A program made the position numbers and the translations under genes. A stretch of 64,000 nt of DNA from Arthrobacter sp. zg-Y1171 (GTDB taxonomy: Bacteria > Actinomycetota > Actinomycetes > Actinomycetales > Micrococcaceae), in assembly GCF_025244845.1 (NCBI RefSeq), contig NZ_CP104264.1, forward strand, positions 930,001 through 994,000, given 5' to 3'. Below, piece after piece: positions 53,190-62,420 of this stretch (position 1 is the first letter of the stretch; the number at the start of each line of letters is the position of its first letter). The notes beneath the pieces were generated by a model. It was not told the origin of the DNA and did no database searches. It saw only the letters and a program-made list of their open reading frames with translations.

Positions 53190-54863
53190 TTAGTTTCCGG
53201 ATCCGGGCAGCTCCACCCGGAACGTGCTCCCCGCACCGAGCTCCGAGCTGAACGAGATCCGCCCGCCGTGGGCTTCCACGATCGACTTGGTGATGACGAG
53301 TCCCAGGCCCACGCCCGGGATGGCCGCCTTCTTCACCTGGCCGGTGCGGAAGAACTTGGTGAACACGTCCCGCTGGTCGGCCTCGCTCATGCCGATACCG
53401 GTGTCCTCCACCTCCAGCACCAGGTTCCCTTCCTCCCTCCGGGAGCGAACGGTGACCTTGCCGCCGTCGGGGGAGTATTTGATGGCGTTGGAGAGCAGGT
53501 TGTCCAGCACCTGGGAGATCCGGGCCGGGTCCACCGACGCACGCAGTTCCGCTTCGCAGTCACAGCCGAGGTCCACGCCGATGGCGGTGGCTCTGGGCCG
53601 GGCGGAGTCCAAGGCCACACTCACCAATTCGGCGACATCGGTTTCGGAGCGTTGCAGGTGCATGGTTCCGGAGGCGGTGGTCAGCAGGTCGGCCACCAGC
53701 AGCAGCAGCCGCTCGGCGTTGCGCTGGGCCACCTGCAGGGCGTTCACGAGGTGCCCCGGAAGGCCGGCGGTCTCTTCGTCATCAACGACGAGGTCGAGGT
53801 AGCCGATGATCGAGGTCAGCGGGGTCCGCAGCTCGTGGGAGACACTGGAAACAAAATCCTCCCGGGCATTGAGTGCATTGACCATTTCCGTGACATCGCT
53901 GTAGGCCAGCACGGAGCCGGCGAATTCTCCCTGTTCGTGCATGGCACGGGCACAGACGGCGAGGGCACGCTGCCGCTCCCCGGTTCCAACCCAGACAATG
54001 ACGTCCGAAAAAGATTCTTCGCGCATGGCCCGCTGCGAAGGCCTTTGCGCCAGGGGCACCGGCGTGAGCTGGTCCAGGCCGTAAATCCGGGCATCGCTGC
54101 CCGTGTCTGCTCCGTCGTGGAGACCGGCCAACGCATGGTTGATCCGCTGGCGGCTGTTCATCAGGATGGTCCGGCCCGCAGCATCCACCGCCATCACGCC
54201 CACATCGACCGTTTCCAGCACGGCGTCCAGCAACTGCGAGCGTCGGCGGGTCTCCCGCAGGCTGGCCTGCAGCTCGGTTTCAATCGCCACAAGCCGCTTC
54301 TGCTGGGACGTGGTATCCGATTCCATCGTCGAGATCACCACGCCCATGGCAAACATGACGAACGGGATGAGGAGGGGGGCCACCAGATCCTCCCGGGCGG
54401 GGAAACCGCCCGCCTGCGTGAACAGTGGTGCCCACAGCAGCATCGTGGTGCAGACATAGCTGAGTAGCCATGCCCTGCGCGGAGCAGCACCGGACCAGGC
54501 CATCCAGAAAACGGGGAAGACTGCCAGGAAACTAAGTCCGATCACTGAGTTGCGACCCTCGTAATAGAGGCCGCCCACAACAGCGAAGTCCAGGACGGGG
54601 ATGCACCAATAGGCCAACGGGGGATACCGTTCCCACGGGACAACCACGCATGCCAAAGTCAGAGCGGCAAGGAGCACCAGTGCGAATTGAAAACTGTGGC
54701 TGCGTAATACATCCGGGGCCACCACGGCGGTAATCACGATCGCTATGCCAACCGATATCAGCAACGGCTGCTGGCTTACCAGCAGCCGGCGCCGAAGACT
54801 CAATTCATTAAACTGCGATTTGATACCAGGAAGCGTGGCCACTCGGTCTTTGAGACTGGACAT
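53190..54863 (-). CDS. Membrane PAS-containing sensor histidine kinase 1
   Basis: The 557-residue kinase has five or six N-terminal membrane helices (about 34-180), a short coiled coil, a PAS-like domain (about 212-330), and the transmitter. The H box is SSVSHELRTPLT (H343), the N box LDNLLSNAIKYSPDGG, the G1 box EDTGIGM, the F box FTKFFR and the G2 box GVGLGL. The stimulus is unknown; no extracytoplasmic sensor domain is present, so it may sense the membrane or cytoplasm. It is divergent from an OmpR-type regulator and is a close paralogue of the kinase at 55880-57568. Confidence 0.92.
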   Translation of the reverse strand: MSSLKDRVATLPGIKSQFNELSLRRRLLVSQQPLLISVGIAIVITAVVAPDVLRSHSFQFALVLLAALTLACVVVPWERYPPLAYWCIPVLDFAVVGGLYYEGRNSVIGLSFLAVFPVFWMAWSGAAPRRAWLLSYVCTTMLLWAPLFTQAGGFPAREDLVAPLLIPFVMFAMGVVISTMESDTTSQQKRLVAIETELQASLRETRRRSQLLDAVLETVDVGVMAVDAAGRTILMNSRQRINHALAGLHDGADTGSDARIYGLDQLTPVPLAQRPSQRAMREESFSDVIVWVGTGERQRALAVCARAMHEQGEFAGSVLAYSDVTEMVNALNAREDFVSSVSHELRTPLTSIIGYLDLVVDDEETAGLPGHLVNALQVAQRNAERLLLLVADLLTTASGTMHLQRSETDVAELVSVALDSARPRATAIGVDLGCDCEAELRASVDPARISQVLDNLLSNAIKYSPDGGKVTVRSRREEGNLVLEVEDTGIGMSEADQRDVFTKFFRTGQVKKAAIPGVGLGLVITKSIVEAHGGRISFSSELGAGSTFRVELPGSGN

Positions 54864-54984
54864 GAAAAAAGGGAACCCCCGGATTCCTGTAGTGGTAGCT
54901 CAGAGTATAGGGGTGCTCCTGTAGGATACCGAGCAAGGGGAGCGGGGATTCAGAAGGTCTCGCAGGACAGGAAAAAACAAAAAC
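54864..54984. promoter_or_regulatory. Divergent promoter region of kinase 1 and response regulator
   Basis: The gap holds two copies of TCCTGTAG, at 54885-54892 and 54917-54924, exactly 32 bases apart (about three helical turns). TATACT on the minus strand and TAGGAT on the plus strand are possible -10 elements. Direct repeats at helical spacing are typical of OmpR-type binding sites, so autoregulation is possible. Confidence 0.4.
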
Positions 54985-55800
<816 letters not shown>

Positions 55801-55811
55801 CCGGCAGGGTC

Positions 55812-55859
55812 CCGGCCCTCGAGCCCACGGGCCCTCCGAGCCCACGGGCCCTGGGCCGG
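55812..55859. terminator. Hairpin with internal 16-base tandem repeat
   Basis: CCGGCCC (55812-55818) pairs with GGGCCGG (55853-55859). Between them the 16-base unit CGAGCCCACGGGCCCT occurs twice, at 55820-55835 and 55837-55852. It lies between the convergent response regulator and kinase 2 and could stop transcription from both sides. Confidence 0.5.
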
Positions 55860-55879
55860 CGTGAGTACCGGCGGCGTTG

Positions 55880-57568
55880 CTAAGCGAGCGCCGGCACGCC
55901 GGCAGGGAGCTCGACGGTAAAGCTGGTGCCGCGGCCCAGCGTGCTCTCGACCCGGATGCTGCCGCCGTGGGCCTCGGCGATGTCCTTGCTGATGGCCATG
56001 CCGAGCCCGACTCCGGGGATGCCCGCCTGCCGAACCGTGCCGGTCCGGAAGAACTTCTCGAAGACATCATCCACATCGTCCGCGGTCATACCCATGCCCG
56101 TATCCGACACACGGAACACCGCACGGTCCCCTTCGCGCCACGCACTGACCGTGACCGTGCCGCCGTCGGGGGAGTATTTGACTGCGTTGGAAAGCAGGTT
56201 GTCCAGTACCTGCGCGATACGGTGCGGGTCCGCGAACATCGGGAGCTCCGCCGGGGCATCGTTGACCAGATCGACGCCGGCCTCCCGTGCACGGGTTTCC
56301 GCCGTGCGGAGGCTGTTGCGGATGATCTCCGCCAGGCACATGGGCCGGGATTCCAGCTGAACGGTGCCGGAGGCCGCTGTGAGCAGATCCGACACCAGCC
56401 GGAGCAGCCGCTCGCTGTTGCGCAGGGCCACCCGCATTGATCCGGGAATGGTGCCCTGCAGCCCGGTCTCTTCTGCCTCGTCCAGGGCCAGGTCCAGGTA
56501 GCCCATGATCGACGTCAGCGGAGTTCGCAGCTCGTGCGAGACACTGGCCACGAAGTCGTCCTTGGCGGCCAGCGCACCAACCATGGCCGTGACATCGGAG
56601 AAAACGATCACCGCACCGTTGAAACCGCCGTCGTCATTGCGCAGCACGGCCCCCGAGACGTTCATTGCCATCTGGCTGCCGGGCGGACCCAGCCACAGCT
56701 GCAGGTCGCTGAAGTCCGAGCCGCGCAGGGCGCGGGCAACGGGACGCTGGTCGAAGGGTACGGGAGTAGTGCGGTCAACTGTGTAGAGGAACAGGTCGCG
56801 TTCATGCGGGTGGACCGTGCCCGGGGGCAGTGCACGTTCCTGCAGCATCCGCTGGCGGCGGTTCATATGCCGCGGCACGCCGTCCTCGTCCACCAGGAGG
56901 ACACCGACGTTGATGGCGTTCAGCACCCCGTCGAGCTGTTGGGATTGCCGTTTGCTCTCCGCCAGCGCGGCCTCGAGCAGCCGGTCCTTGTTCTCCAGCG
57001 TTTCGCGCTGGGAACGGATGTCTTCGCGCAGCACGGACACGGTGATCGCGACGCCAAGGCTGACCAGGGGAACGAGCAGGGGGGCGGAGAGGTCCGCACC
57101 GCTGACCGGACCGGACGTGCCCAGGATGAAGGGGTGCCATACGGACAGCAGGGGGCAGAAAAAGCTCAGGTACCGGGCGGCCGGCGGGGAGACGCGGGAC
57201 CAGGACATCCAGAACACGGGAAACACGTGGAGGAGGCTCAGCCCGTTAAGGATGCCGGTGCTGCCGTGCTGGAGTTGGGCGATGGCCACGAAGTCAAGCA
57301 GCGGGATGATCCAGTAGGACGGATACCAGAGCCGGTTCCAGGGAAGGGCGATGCATACGGCGGTGGCAACGGCCAGCGTGACCAGGCCGGCCACGAATTC
57401 CCGGCGGTGGAAGACCTCCGGCAACTGCCAGGCGGCAACCGCGCAGATCAGCGCCACCACGACGACCAGCGGGGCCTGGCTCACTGCGGTCCGGTACCGC
57501 AGCGGAAGCTCGTGGAATTGGGACGAAATGCCGAAAAACTTCAGCGTCGACTGCGACAACCGCGACAC
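55880..57568 (-). CDS. Membrane PAS-containing sensor histidine kinase 2
   Basis: The 562-residue kinase is co-linear with kinase 1: membrane helices (about 32-180), coiled coil, PAS-like domain (about 212-330), H box ASVSHELRTPLT (H345), N box LDNLLSNAVKYSPDGG, G1 SDTGMGM, F box FEKFFRTG, G2 GVGLGM. The two share the FPVFWMSWS/FPVFWMAWS membrane segment. The GTG at 57568 is preferred because GAGGGGG lies just upstream; the TTG at 57592 adds eight residues. The pair probably arose by duplication; both flank the same response regulator. Confidence 0.92.
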   Translation of the reverse strand: MSRLSQSTLKFFGISSQFHELPLRYRTAVSQAPLVVVVALICAVAAWQLPEVFHRREFVAGLVTLAVATAVCIALPWNRLWYPSYWIIPLLDFVAIAQLQHGSTGILNGLSLLHVFPVFWMSWSRVSPPAARYLSFFCPLLSVWHPFILGTSGPVSGADLSAPLLVPLVSLGVAITVSVLREDIRSQRETLENKDRLLEAALAESKRQSQQLDGVLNAINVGVLLVDEDGVPRHMNRRQRMLQERALPPGTVHPHERDLFLYTVDRTTPVPFDQRPVARALRGSDFSDLQLWLGPPGSQMAMNVSGAVLRNDDGGFNGAVIVFSDVTAMVGALAAKDDFVASVSHELRTPLTSIMGYLDLALDEAEETGLQGTIPGSMRVALRNSERLLRLVSDLLTAASGTVQLESRPMCLAEIIRNSLRTAETRAREAGVDLVNDAPAELPMFADPHRIAQVLDNLLSNAVKYSPDGGTVTVSAWREGDRAVFRVSDTGMGMTADDVDDVFEKFFRTGTVRQAGIPGVGLGMAISKDIAEAHGGSIRVESTLGRGTSFTVELPAGVPALA

Positions 57569-57677
57569 GCGTGACCCCCTCGTAAAACACAACAGGGTCT
57601 AACGATACCGGTGGTATGTGGCAGGCGTGACCGCGCTCACTCCCATGGCACGGCGGTCGGGATGGTGGGAGCGGGAC

Positions 57678-58052
57678 TTAGGCGGCGGAAAACAGGTCTG
57701 ACTCGTTCAGATAGGCCATGGTTTCGGCGCCGCAGGTGCGGACAGCGGTCACCATCTCCTCGAGGCCCCGCAAATCGCGGCGTGCTACGAGGTCCTGCGC
57801 AGCAGCGCCAAGGGCCGAGAGCCGTTCAGCTCCGGCCATATGGCTGGAAATCTTGATGCTGAGGACCACATCCATGGCGGCGTCGAAGTCCCGGCCCTGC
57901 ACCGCCTGGTGGAGGCGCGTGAACCGGCCCTCCCACATCGATGTGAAGTTGGCGACGAACCGGCGGCAGGATTCCACGCCAACCTGGTCGCTAAGTTCCC
58001 GCAGCCGGTCCAAGGAGATCAGCCGCGCCTCGAGTTCTTCCTGGGGCGTCAT
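57678..58052 (-). CDS. Hpt-like domain protein lacking the phospho-accepting histidine
   Basis: The 124-residue all-helical protein aligns with histidine phosphotransfer domains: VLSIKISSHMAGAERLSAL (63-81) corresponds to the active helix, usually AHxLKGSSxxLGA. At the position of the catalytic His there is Leu (L64), while the following Lys (K67) and the SS..GA pattern are kept. It therefore probably cannot relay phosphate, but could bind a receiver or kinase. ATG 58052 has AGGAG with nine-base spacing; a TTG at 58169 with GAAGGA upstream would add 39 low-complexity residues. It lies just upstream of kinase 2 on the same strand. Confidence 0.7.
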   Translation of the reverse strand: MTPQEELEARLISLDRLRELSDQVGVESCRRFVANFTSMWEGRFTRLHQAVQGRDFDAAMDVVLSIKISSHMAGAERLSALGAAAQDLVARRDLRGLEEMVTAVRTCGAETMAYLNESDLFSAA

Positions 58053-58319
58053 CAGCCGGCGCTCCTGAGTGGCAGGGCGGCATTCCGATTCCGCGGTAAT
58101 ACTCGTGCAGCGGCGGACCGGCGCGGTGGCCGGACCGGTGGGGGCTGCGGGGGCGTGAGAGACAAACAAAATATCCTTCGGTGTGGGGTCGCCGTCGGGC
58201 GGTTCGGTGCCTGATGGAAGCCAGCCGAATACTCCCGGCTGATGTCCTACGGTCTCACCCCAACCTCAGGAAAAGTTGCCTGCAACGCTCAAGATCGAGG
58301 CAATATTGCAGGCCGCCGG

Positions 58320-58754
58320 CTAATCACCCTTCCGGCTGCGGAAGGCATAGACCGCCAGCGTGCCGAGCGCCGCACCCAGCGAGTTGGCGATGACGTCGTG
58401 GACAGTGGCGTAGCGGGCCGGCAGGAACACGTGCTGCCCGGCTTCAATGGCGCAGGAGGCGGCCATGCCGACGACGGCGGCCAGCCAGGCGAAACGGTCG
58501 GTGAGGTAAGCGGCGGCCAAGACACCGAAGGGAATGAACAAGACCACGTTCGCGGCGGACTCCACGAGGGTGTAGTCGACCCATTCGGGCACGCCTCGGC
58601 TGTGCAGGGCAGTAAGGACGGCGCGGAGGGTGCCGGCCGATCCGGCGTCGACCGGGGAGGGCCAGAACGCGATGAGCGCCACGACCCCTATGTAGAGGAG
58701 GAAGAGCCCGGCCAGCAGCCGCCGTCGTCGTCTATCCCGGATGACCAGGTTCAC
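58320..58754 (-). CDS. VanZ-like membrane protein 2
   Basis: The 144-residue membrane protein shares with the VanZ protein at 45588-46061 the segments VESAANVVLFIPFGVLAA and EAGQHVFLPARYATVHDVIANSLGA and the FWPSPVD start of the first loop. Its GTG start overlaps the phosphatase stop (GTGA), so it is translated together with that gene. The biochemical role is unknown. The 266 bases upstream of the Hpt-like gene and downstream of this stop hold no further gene that I can support. Confidence 0.85.
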   Translation of the reverse strand: MNLVIRDRRRRRLLAGLFLLYIGVVALIAFWPSPVDAGSAGTLRAVLTALHSRGVPEWVDYTLVESAANVVLFIPFGVLAAAYLTDRFAWLAAVVGMAASCAIEAGQHVFLPARYATVHDVIANSLGAALGTLAVYAFRSRKGD

Positions 58755-59329
58755 CGGTAGCGGCGCTCCCAGGCGAGCAGCTCACCCACCGCCGGAGTCA
58801 GCTCGCGGACCATCTGCTGGTAGACGTCGTCGCTGCGGCGGTAGGGGTCCACTACGTCGTCTTCCTCCGGTCCCGCCGGATGGGCGCTGCGGAGCCGCAG
58901 CGCCCGGGCCATTGCCGTCTGCCACCGTTCGGCGGCCGGGGCATCGGGGTCCGCGTCGACCAGCGGGAGCAGGCGGGCCAGTTCGCGCAGCGTAAAGGTG
59001 CGCCGCAGCAACGCCGGGGCGAGGTCCACGATCCTGCTCCGGTGGGCCCGGGTCATGCCCAGCACGAGGTCCTGCCCCTCGAGAATCTCCGCAGAGAGCT
59101 GCCGTGCGGCGAAGCCGGCGGAGTCGCCGCCGAAAATGTTCACGAAACCGGCCACGTGCGGTTCGATGCCGGATCCGACCAGGGCGCCGGTGCCTGCGCT
59201 GGTGACTTCGAATTCACCGGGGGCAACGCTGTCCAGTCCGGCCTGGAGCAGGCGCTCGGCCATCGGGGAGCGGCAGATGTTGCCGGTGCAGACAGTCAGG
59301 ATTCGGAACGGAGCAGCGGTGGGTCTCAT
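58751..59329 (-). CDS. Low-molecular-weight protein-tyrosine phosphatase
   Basis: The 192-residue enzyme has the catalytic CX5R loop CTGNICRSP (C14, R20) close to its N terminus, the STSAGT-like segment VTSAGTGALVG, and the acid loop DPYRRS with the general-acid Asp. In polysaccharide systems such enzymes (Wzb, Etp, Ptp) dephosphorylate the tyrosine autokinase; the kinase at 38042-39514 is the obvious candidate partner. ATG 59329 is preferred because CX5R then lies at the family position. Fifty residues upstream of it are rejected. Confidence 0.9.
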   Translation of the reverse strand: MRPTAAPFRILTVCTGNICRSPMAERLLQAGLDSVAPGEFEVTSAGTGALVGSGIEPHVAGFVNIFGGDSAGFAARQLSAEILEGQDLVLGMTRAHRSRIVDLAPALLRRTFTLRELARLLPLVDADPDAPAAERWQTAMARALRLRSAHPAGPEEDDVVDPYRRSDDVYQQMVRELTPAVGELLAWERRYR

Positions 59330-59541
59330 GTCCTCAGGCTTCGGATAGGGCTGGTTCCCGGGCCGGATGCGGCCGGTTGTGCTGGTGTTGAGGTTACCTT
59401 GTGTGGCGCTTGAGCTTTGCCGGAATGTTGCATGAACCCTGTGTTTGGGCGGCGTTGTTTCTTGAGGGGAGGGCGGCAAAGTAATACCCAGCGGCGAGGA
59501 AAGCCTTCCGAGCCAAAAGACTTTCGAACAAGGGGAACAGC
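59330..59541. promoter_or_regulatory. Divergent promoter region of phosphatase and SipW operon
   Basis: The 212-base gap lies between the divergent phosphatase and the first SipW-dependent protein. TAATAC at 59482-59487 is a possible -10 for the operon, with only a weak -35 (TTTCTT, 59458-59463). A good AAGGGGAA ribosome site precedes the GTG at 59542. Confidence 0.3.
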
Positions 59542-60063
59542 GTGAACAAGATGGCTAAGGGTGCACTGGCAATCGGTATCGGCTCGGCAATGCTGCTCGG
59601 CGGCGGCGGAACGCTCGCCGTCTGGAACGATTCCCAGACTGCGAACGCCGGCACCATCGTCTCCGGTGACCTTGACGTGACCGCCGCGCCGGGTAAGTGG
59701 ACCAACAAGGCCGGTACCGAAATCGACATCACCAAGTACATGGTTGTACCGGGCGATGAACTGACCTTCACCCAGGATGTCAGCCTGCAGCTCGACGGTG
59801 ACCAGATGAAGGCGACGCTGGTTATCAACGAGGACGTCAGCAACGGCTTCACGGGCAGCGCCAAGCCGGTTCCCACCCTGACCCAGGGCGGCAAGCCCCT
59901 GAACGCGGCGAACCTGACCGCCGCGAACGACGTCGACAGGGCGGGAGTGGTCACCGCCAAGGCCGTCTTCGTCTTCAACAAGGACACCGGCGCCCGCACG
60001 GACACCAACGTCAGCCTGGACCTCTCCCGCGTGAACTACGTCCTGACCCAGGTCGCCAAGTAG
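59542..60063 (+). CDS. Alternate-type signal peptide exported protein (TasA/camelysin-like) 1
   Basis: The 173-residue protein begins MNKMAKGALAIGIGSAMLLGGGGTLAVWNDSQ..., the recognised alternate-type signal peptide of SipW-dependent proteins, in which the hydrophobic part is followed by a VW-N/S and NAGTIVSGDLDV. The mature part (about 37-173) is rich in beta strands, Thr and Asn and has no cysteine, as in TasA/camelysin fibre proteins. The signal peptidase that would cut it is encoded two genes later. The GTG start has AAGGGGAA upstream. It is probably the most abundant product, since a hairpin follows it. Confidence 0.82.
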   Translation: MNKMAKGALAIGIGSAMLLGGGGTLAVWNDSQTANAGTIVSGDLDVTAAPGKWTNKAGTEIDITKYMVVPGDELTFTQDVSLQLDGDQMKATLVINEDVSNGFTGSAKPVPTLTQGGKPLNAANLTAANDVDRAGVVTAKAVFVFNKDTGARTDTNVSLDLSRVNYVLTQVAK

Positions 60064-60090
60064 CATTCCCTAAGCCCCTTGTTCTCACCC

Positions 60091-60126
60091 CGGTTGTGCG
60101 CGGAACACCTGTCCCGCGCACAACCG
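60091..60126 (+). other. Perfect 13-base intercistronic hairpin in the SipW operon
   Basis: CGGTTGTGCGCGG (60091-60103) and CCGCGCACAACCG (60114-60126) pair perfectly around a ten-base loop. It lies between the stop of exported protein 1 and the ribosome site of protein 2. It may act as a partial terminator or RNA-stabilising stem that raises the amount of protein 1 relative to the later genes. Confidence 0.7.
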
Positions 60127-60147
60127 TTCCCCTGGAGGAAAAAATCC

Positions 60148-60699
60148 GTGAAGAGCTCCCGAGTACTGAAGGCAGCCGGCCTGATTCTGGCCGCTGTGGT
60201 ACTCGGACTGATGACGGTCCAGGGAAGCTATGCCCTGTGGAACGCCGCCGCACAGCAGAACGCCGGCACCGTCCAGGCCGCCGATTTCAACATCCTGGTG
60301 AATGAAGCCAACATGGCCCAGACACCGACCCTGTCGTTGGACGTTGCTGGATTGCACCGCGGAGTACCAAAATTCACCGCAGTGAAGGTGACCAACAACA
60401 CCAACGTCACCGCGCAGTCCCCGCTGGTCCTGCAGCCCGCCGTTTCGCTCCCGGTACCCGGCAGCCTGCTCAACGGCAACCTGACTGTGCACACCGCGGT
60501 TGTCCGGGGATCGGCGATCTGCACCGCCAACCTGGCCTACCAGGCCGGAACCCCGGTTCTTCCGGTCCTGGCCACCGGAACCACCCAGACCATTTGCTTC
60601 AAGGTAGAAGTCAAGCAAAACACCCCGGCAAACCAGCTCGGAACGCCGATCAGCATCCCGGTAAACCTCAGTGTGGCGCAGCTTGCGCCGGCAGCTTAG
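60148..60699 (+). CDS. Alternate-type signal peptide exported protein (TasA/camelysin-like) 2
   Basis: The 183-residue protein has a SipW-type signal: basic start, helix LKAAGLILAAVVLGLMTVQ, then SYALWNAAAQQNAGTVQAADFNI, closely like protein 1. The mature region is beta-rich with two cysteines (in AICTAN and QTICFKV) that could form a disulfide. GTG 60148 has a strong GGAGGAAA ribosome site; the upstream frame to 60079 crosses the hairpin and is rejected. It ends 18 bases before the signal peptidase. Confidence 0.82.
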   Translation: MKSSRVLKAAGLILAAVVLGLMTVQGSYALWNAAAQQNAGTVQAADFNILVNEANMAQTPTLSLDVAGLHRGVPKFTAVKVTNNTNVTAQSPLVLQPAVSLPVPGSLLNGNLTVHTAVVRGSAICTANLAYQAGTPVLPVLATGTTQTICFKVEVKQNTPANQLGTPISIPVNLSVAQLAPAA

Positions 60700-60717
60700 T
60701 TGATGGATAGGAAAACC

Positions 60718-61461
60718 ATGTCGAGTGGCCGCAGGACAGCAGAGAAGCCCGCCAGCCCGCTGCGTTTCATCGGAACCGGTCTGAGCTACATCGCCCTGTG
60801 CGCCACGGCCCTCGTTGCCCTGGTCCTTGTAGTCATTCCCCTCGTGACCGGCTCGCAGACCTTCAGCGTCCTGACCAGCTCCATGGCTCCGCACTACGCC
60901 CCCGGCACCTTCCTGGTCGTCAAGCCCACCCCGTTCGAGGAACTGCGCGTAGGTGACGTGATCACCTACCAGATCGAGTCCGGCAGCTCTGCCGTCATCA
61001 CCCACCGGATCACGTCCGTGGGCACCGCGCAGGACGGCGAACGCACCCTGATCACCAAGGGCGACAACAATGACGTTGCCGACGCAGAGCCTGTGCGCGA
61101 AGTCCAGGTCCGCGGCAAGCTTTTCTACGCCGTACCGTTTGTAGGTTTTGCCGCCAATGCCCTGGGTAACTCGGACCGCGGAGCGGCACTCCAATGGGGT
61201 GCTGTCGCACTCATGGGCTACGGGATCATCTCCATGGTCCGCGGCGCGCTGGCCAAGAAACGCGGTGACGGGGAAACCCCGCAGGCAGACAACGACGATC
61301 CGGATAATGGTTCCACCGACGACGGCGCGGACCCGTTCTTCGCCTTCCGCACCCAGGACCCGCTGGATCATGACGATCCCGTCCTGGAAGAGTGCGAGCA
61401 CTGCAACCACGACAGCGCCCACCCGCATGTCCGCAGCCACCGGAAGCCCGTAGCCGTCTAA
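60718..61461 (+). CDS. SipW-type (ER-type) signal peptidase I with Cys/His-rich tail
   Basis: The 247-residue membrane protease cleaves signal peptides. It belongs to the ER/SipW group: catalytic Ser in TSSMAP (S55) pairs with a His (ITHRI, H96) instead of the bacterial Lys, and the KGDNND motif gives D116. Membrane helices are near 20-43 and 150-168. The acidic C terminus ends with CEHCNHDSAHPHVRSH, a cluster of two Cys and four or five His that looks metal-binding, not a part of known SipW. ATG 60718 has GATAGGAAAA upstream; TTG 60700 or ATG 60703 are alternatives. The downstream gene overlaps by one base (TAATG). Confidence 0.88.
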   Translation: MSSGRRTAEKPASPLRFIGTGLSYIALCATALVALVLVVIPLVTGSQTFSVLTSSMAPHYAPGTFLVVKPTPFEELRVGDVITYQIESGSSAVITHRITSVGTAQDGERTLITKGDNNDVADAEPVREVQVRGKLFYAVPFVGFAANALGNSDRGAALQWGAVALMGYGIISMVRGALAKKRGDGETPQADNDDPDNGSTDDGADPFFAFRTQDPLDHDDPVLEECEHCNHDSAHPHVRSHRKPVAV

Positions 61462-62420
61462 TGCGGATTCCCAAACCGGTGAGGCACTGGCTGACGGTTG
61501 GTGCCGTGTGCGGAGCCGCGGCGACCATCACCCTCGCCGGTATCCCTGCCGCTTCCGCATCCGGAAGCTACCTCAGCTTCAGCCCCGACGGCGTCGGCTT
61601 CAGCCCAACACTGACCCGGCCCGTCTTCAACCAGGCGGTTCAACTGGTCCCGGGAGCATCCACGGGGGGCAGCGTGTGGGTGCGGAACGACGGCACCGAG
61701 GCAGCCTATCTCTCCGCCGGCGCCGTCAGCGCCGCCATGGACCCGGAGCTGTCGGGCCTGGTCAGCGTGAGCGGATCGGCCGGTGCCGCAGGCGGCGTGC
61801 CGGCATACCTCGGCGCTCCCGGAGCATGCAGTGACCTTTACCGGGGCTGGGAACTGGGCGCGGGTGACGCCGTCCTCGTGCAGCTCACGGCAGGCCTTGC
61901 CGCGGAAGCTCCCAACGCGGCCATGAAACGCAGTGCCCGGTTCGACGTCGTGTTTTACCTGCAGTCCACGGACGGTGCAGGCACCGGACCCAGCGCCTGC
62001 GAGGCGCTGGGGAACAACGGCCACACCGGCGACACGCCGCCGGCGGATCCGGGGACACCCAATGCCGAAGTCCCCGGAAACGGAAACTCCTCGGATGACA
62101 CCCGGAACACCGGGACCGCGGGCCAGCAGGCTGGCCAGGAGCGGCCGGCGGCAGCCACGGTCCAGGGCACTGCGCCAACCGACGGCACAGCGGTGCTGGC
62201 CGCTTTCCCGGCTGCCCCCGCGCAGGCACAGGACCCGGACGCGCGCTTCAACACCCAGGTCCCGCCGGCGGAAACCGGACGATTGGAAGCGGCTTCGCCC
62301 GCGTCGTTCGAAAGCACCGTCGAACCCATCATCCGTTCGCTCTCCGGTACGCTCCTGATAGTGCTGTCGGTGGCGTTCTTCGCCGCCGCCGGAATCCGAC
62401 TACGAAGCAGGAGCCGATGA
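61461..62420 (+). CDS. Secreted protein with C-terminal membrane anchor, SipW operon
   Basis: The 319-residue protein has a Sec signal peptide (cleavage near ASA-SG, about 33), a beta-rich domain (34-200) starting SYLSFSPDGVGFSP, a long Pro/Thr/Ala-rich low-complexity stalk (about 200-285), and one C-terminal helix followed by RLRSRSR, so it should be anchored in the membrane with its head outside. Unlike its neighbours it has a normal signal. I do not recognise a family. The position suggests a membrane platform or anchor for the TasA-like proteins (inference). It overlaps genes on both sides. Confidence 0.75.
   Translation: MRIPKPVRHWLTVGAVCGAAATITLAGIPAASASGSYLSFSPDGVGFSPTLTRPVFNQAVQLVPGASTGGSVWVRNDGTEAAYLSAGAVSAAMDPELSGLVSVSGSAGAAGGVPAYLGAPGACSDLYRGWELGAGDAVLVQLTAGLAAEAPNAAMKRSARFDVVFYLQSTDGAGTGPSACEALGNNGHTGDTPPADPGTPNAEVPGNGNSSDDTRNTGTAGQQAGQERPAAATVQGTAPTDGTAVLAAFPAAPAQAQDPDARFNTQVPPAETGRLEAASPASFESTVEPIIRSLSGTLLIVLSVAFFAAAGIRLRSRSR

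Noticed and set aside
62260..62290. PAETG in the anchored SipW-operon protein, as a possible sortase motif
   Set aside because: It does not fit LPxTG (two residues lie between the proline-like position and TG) and a normal C-terminal membrane helix with a basic tail explains anchoring.
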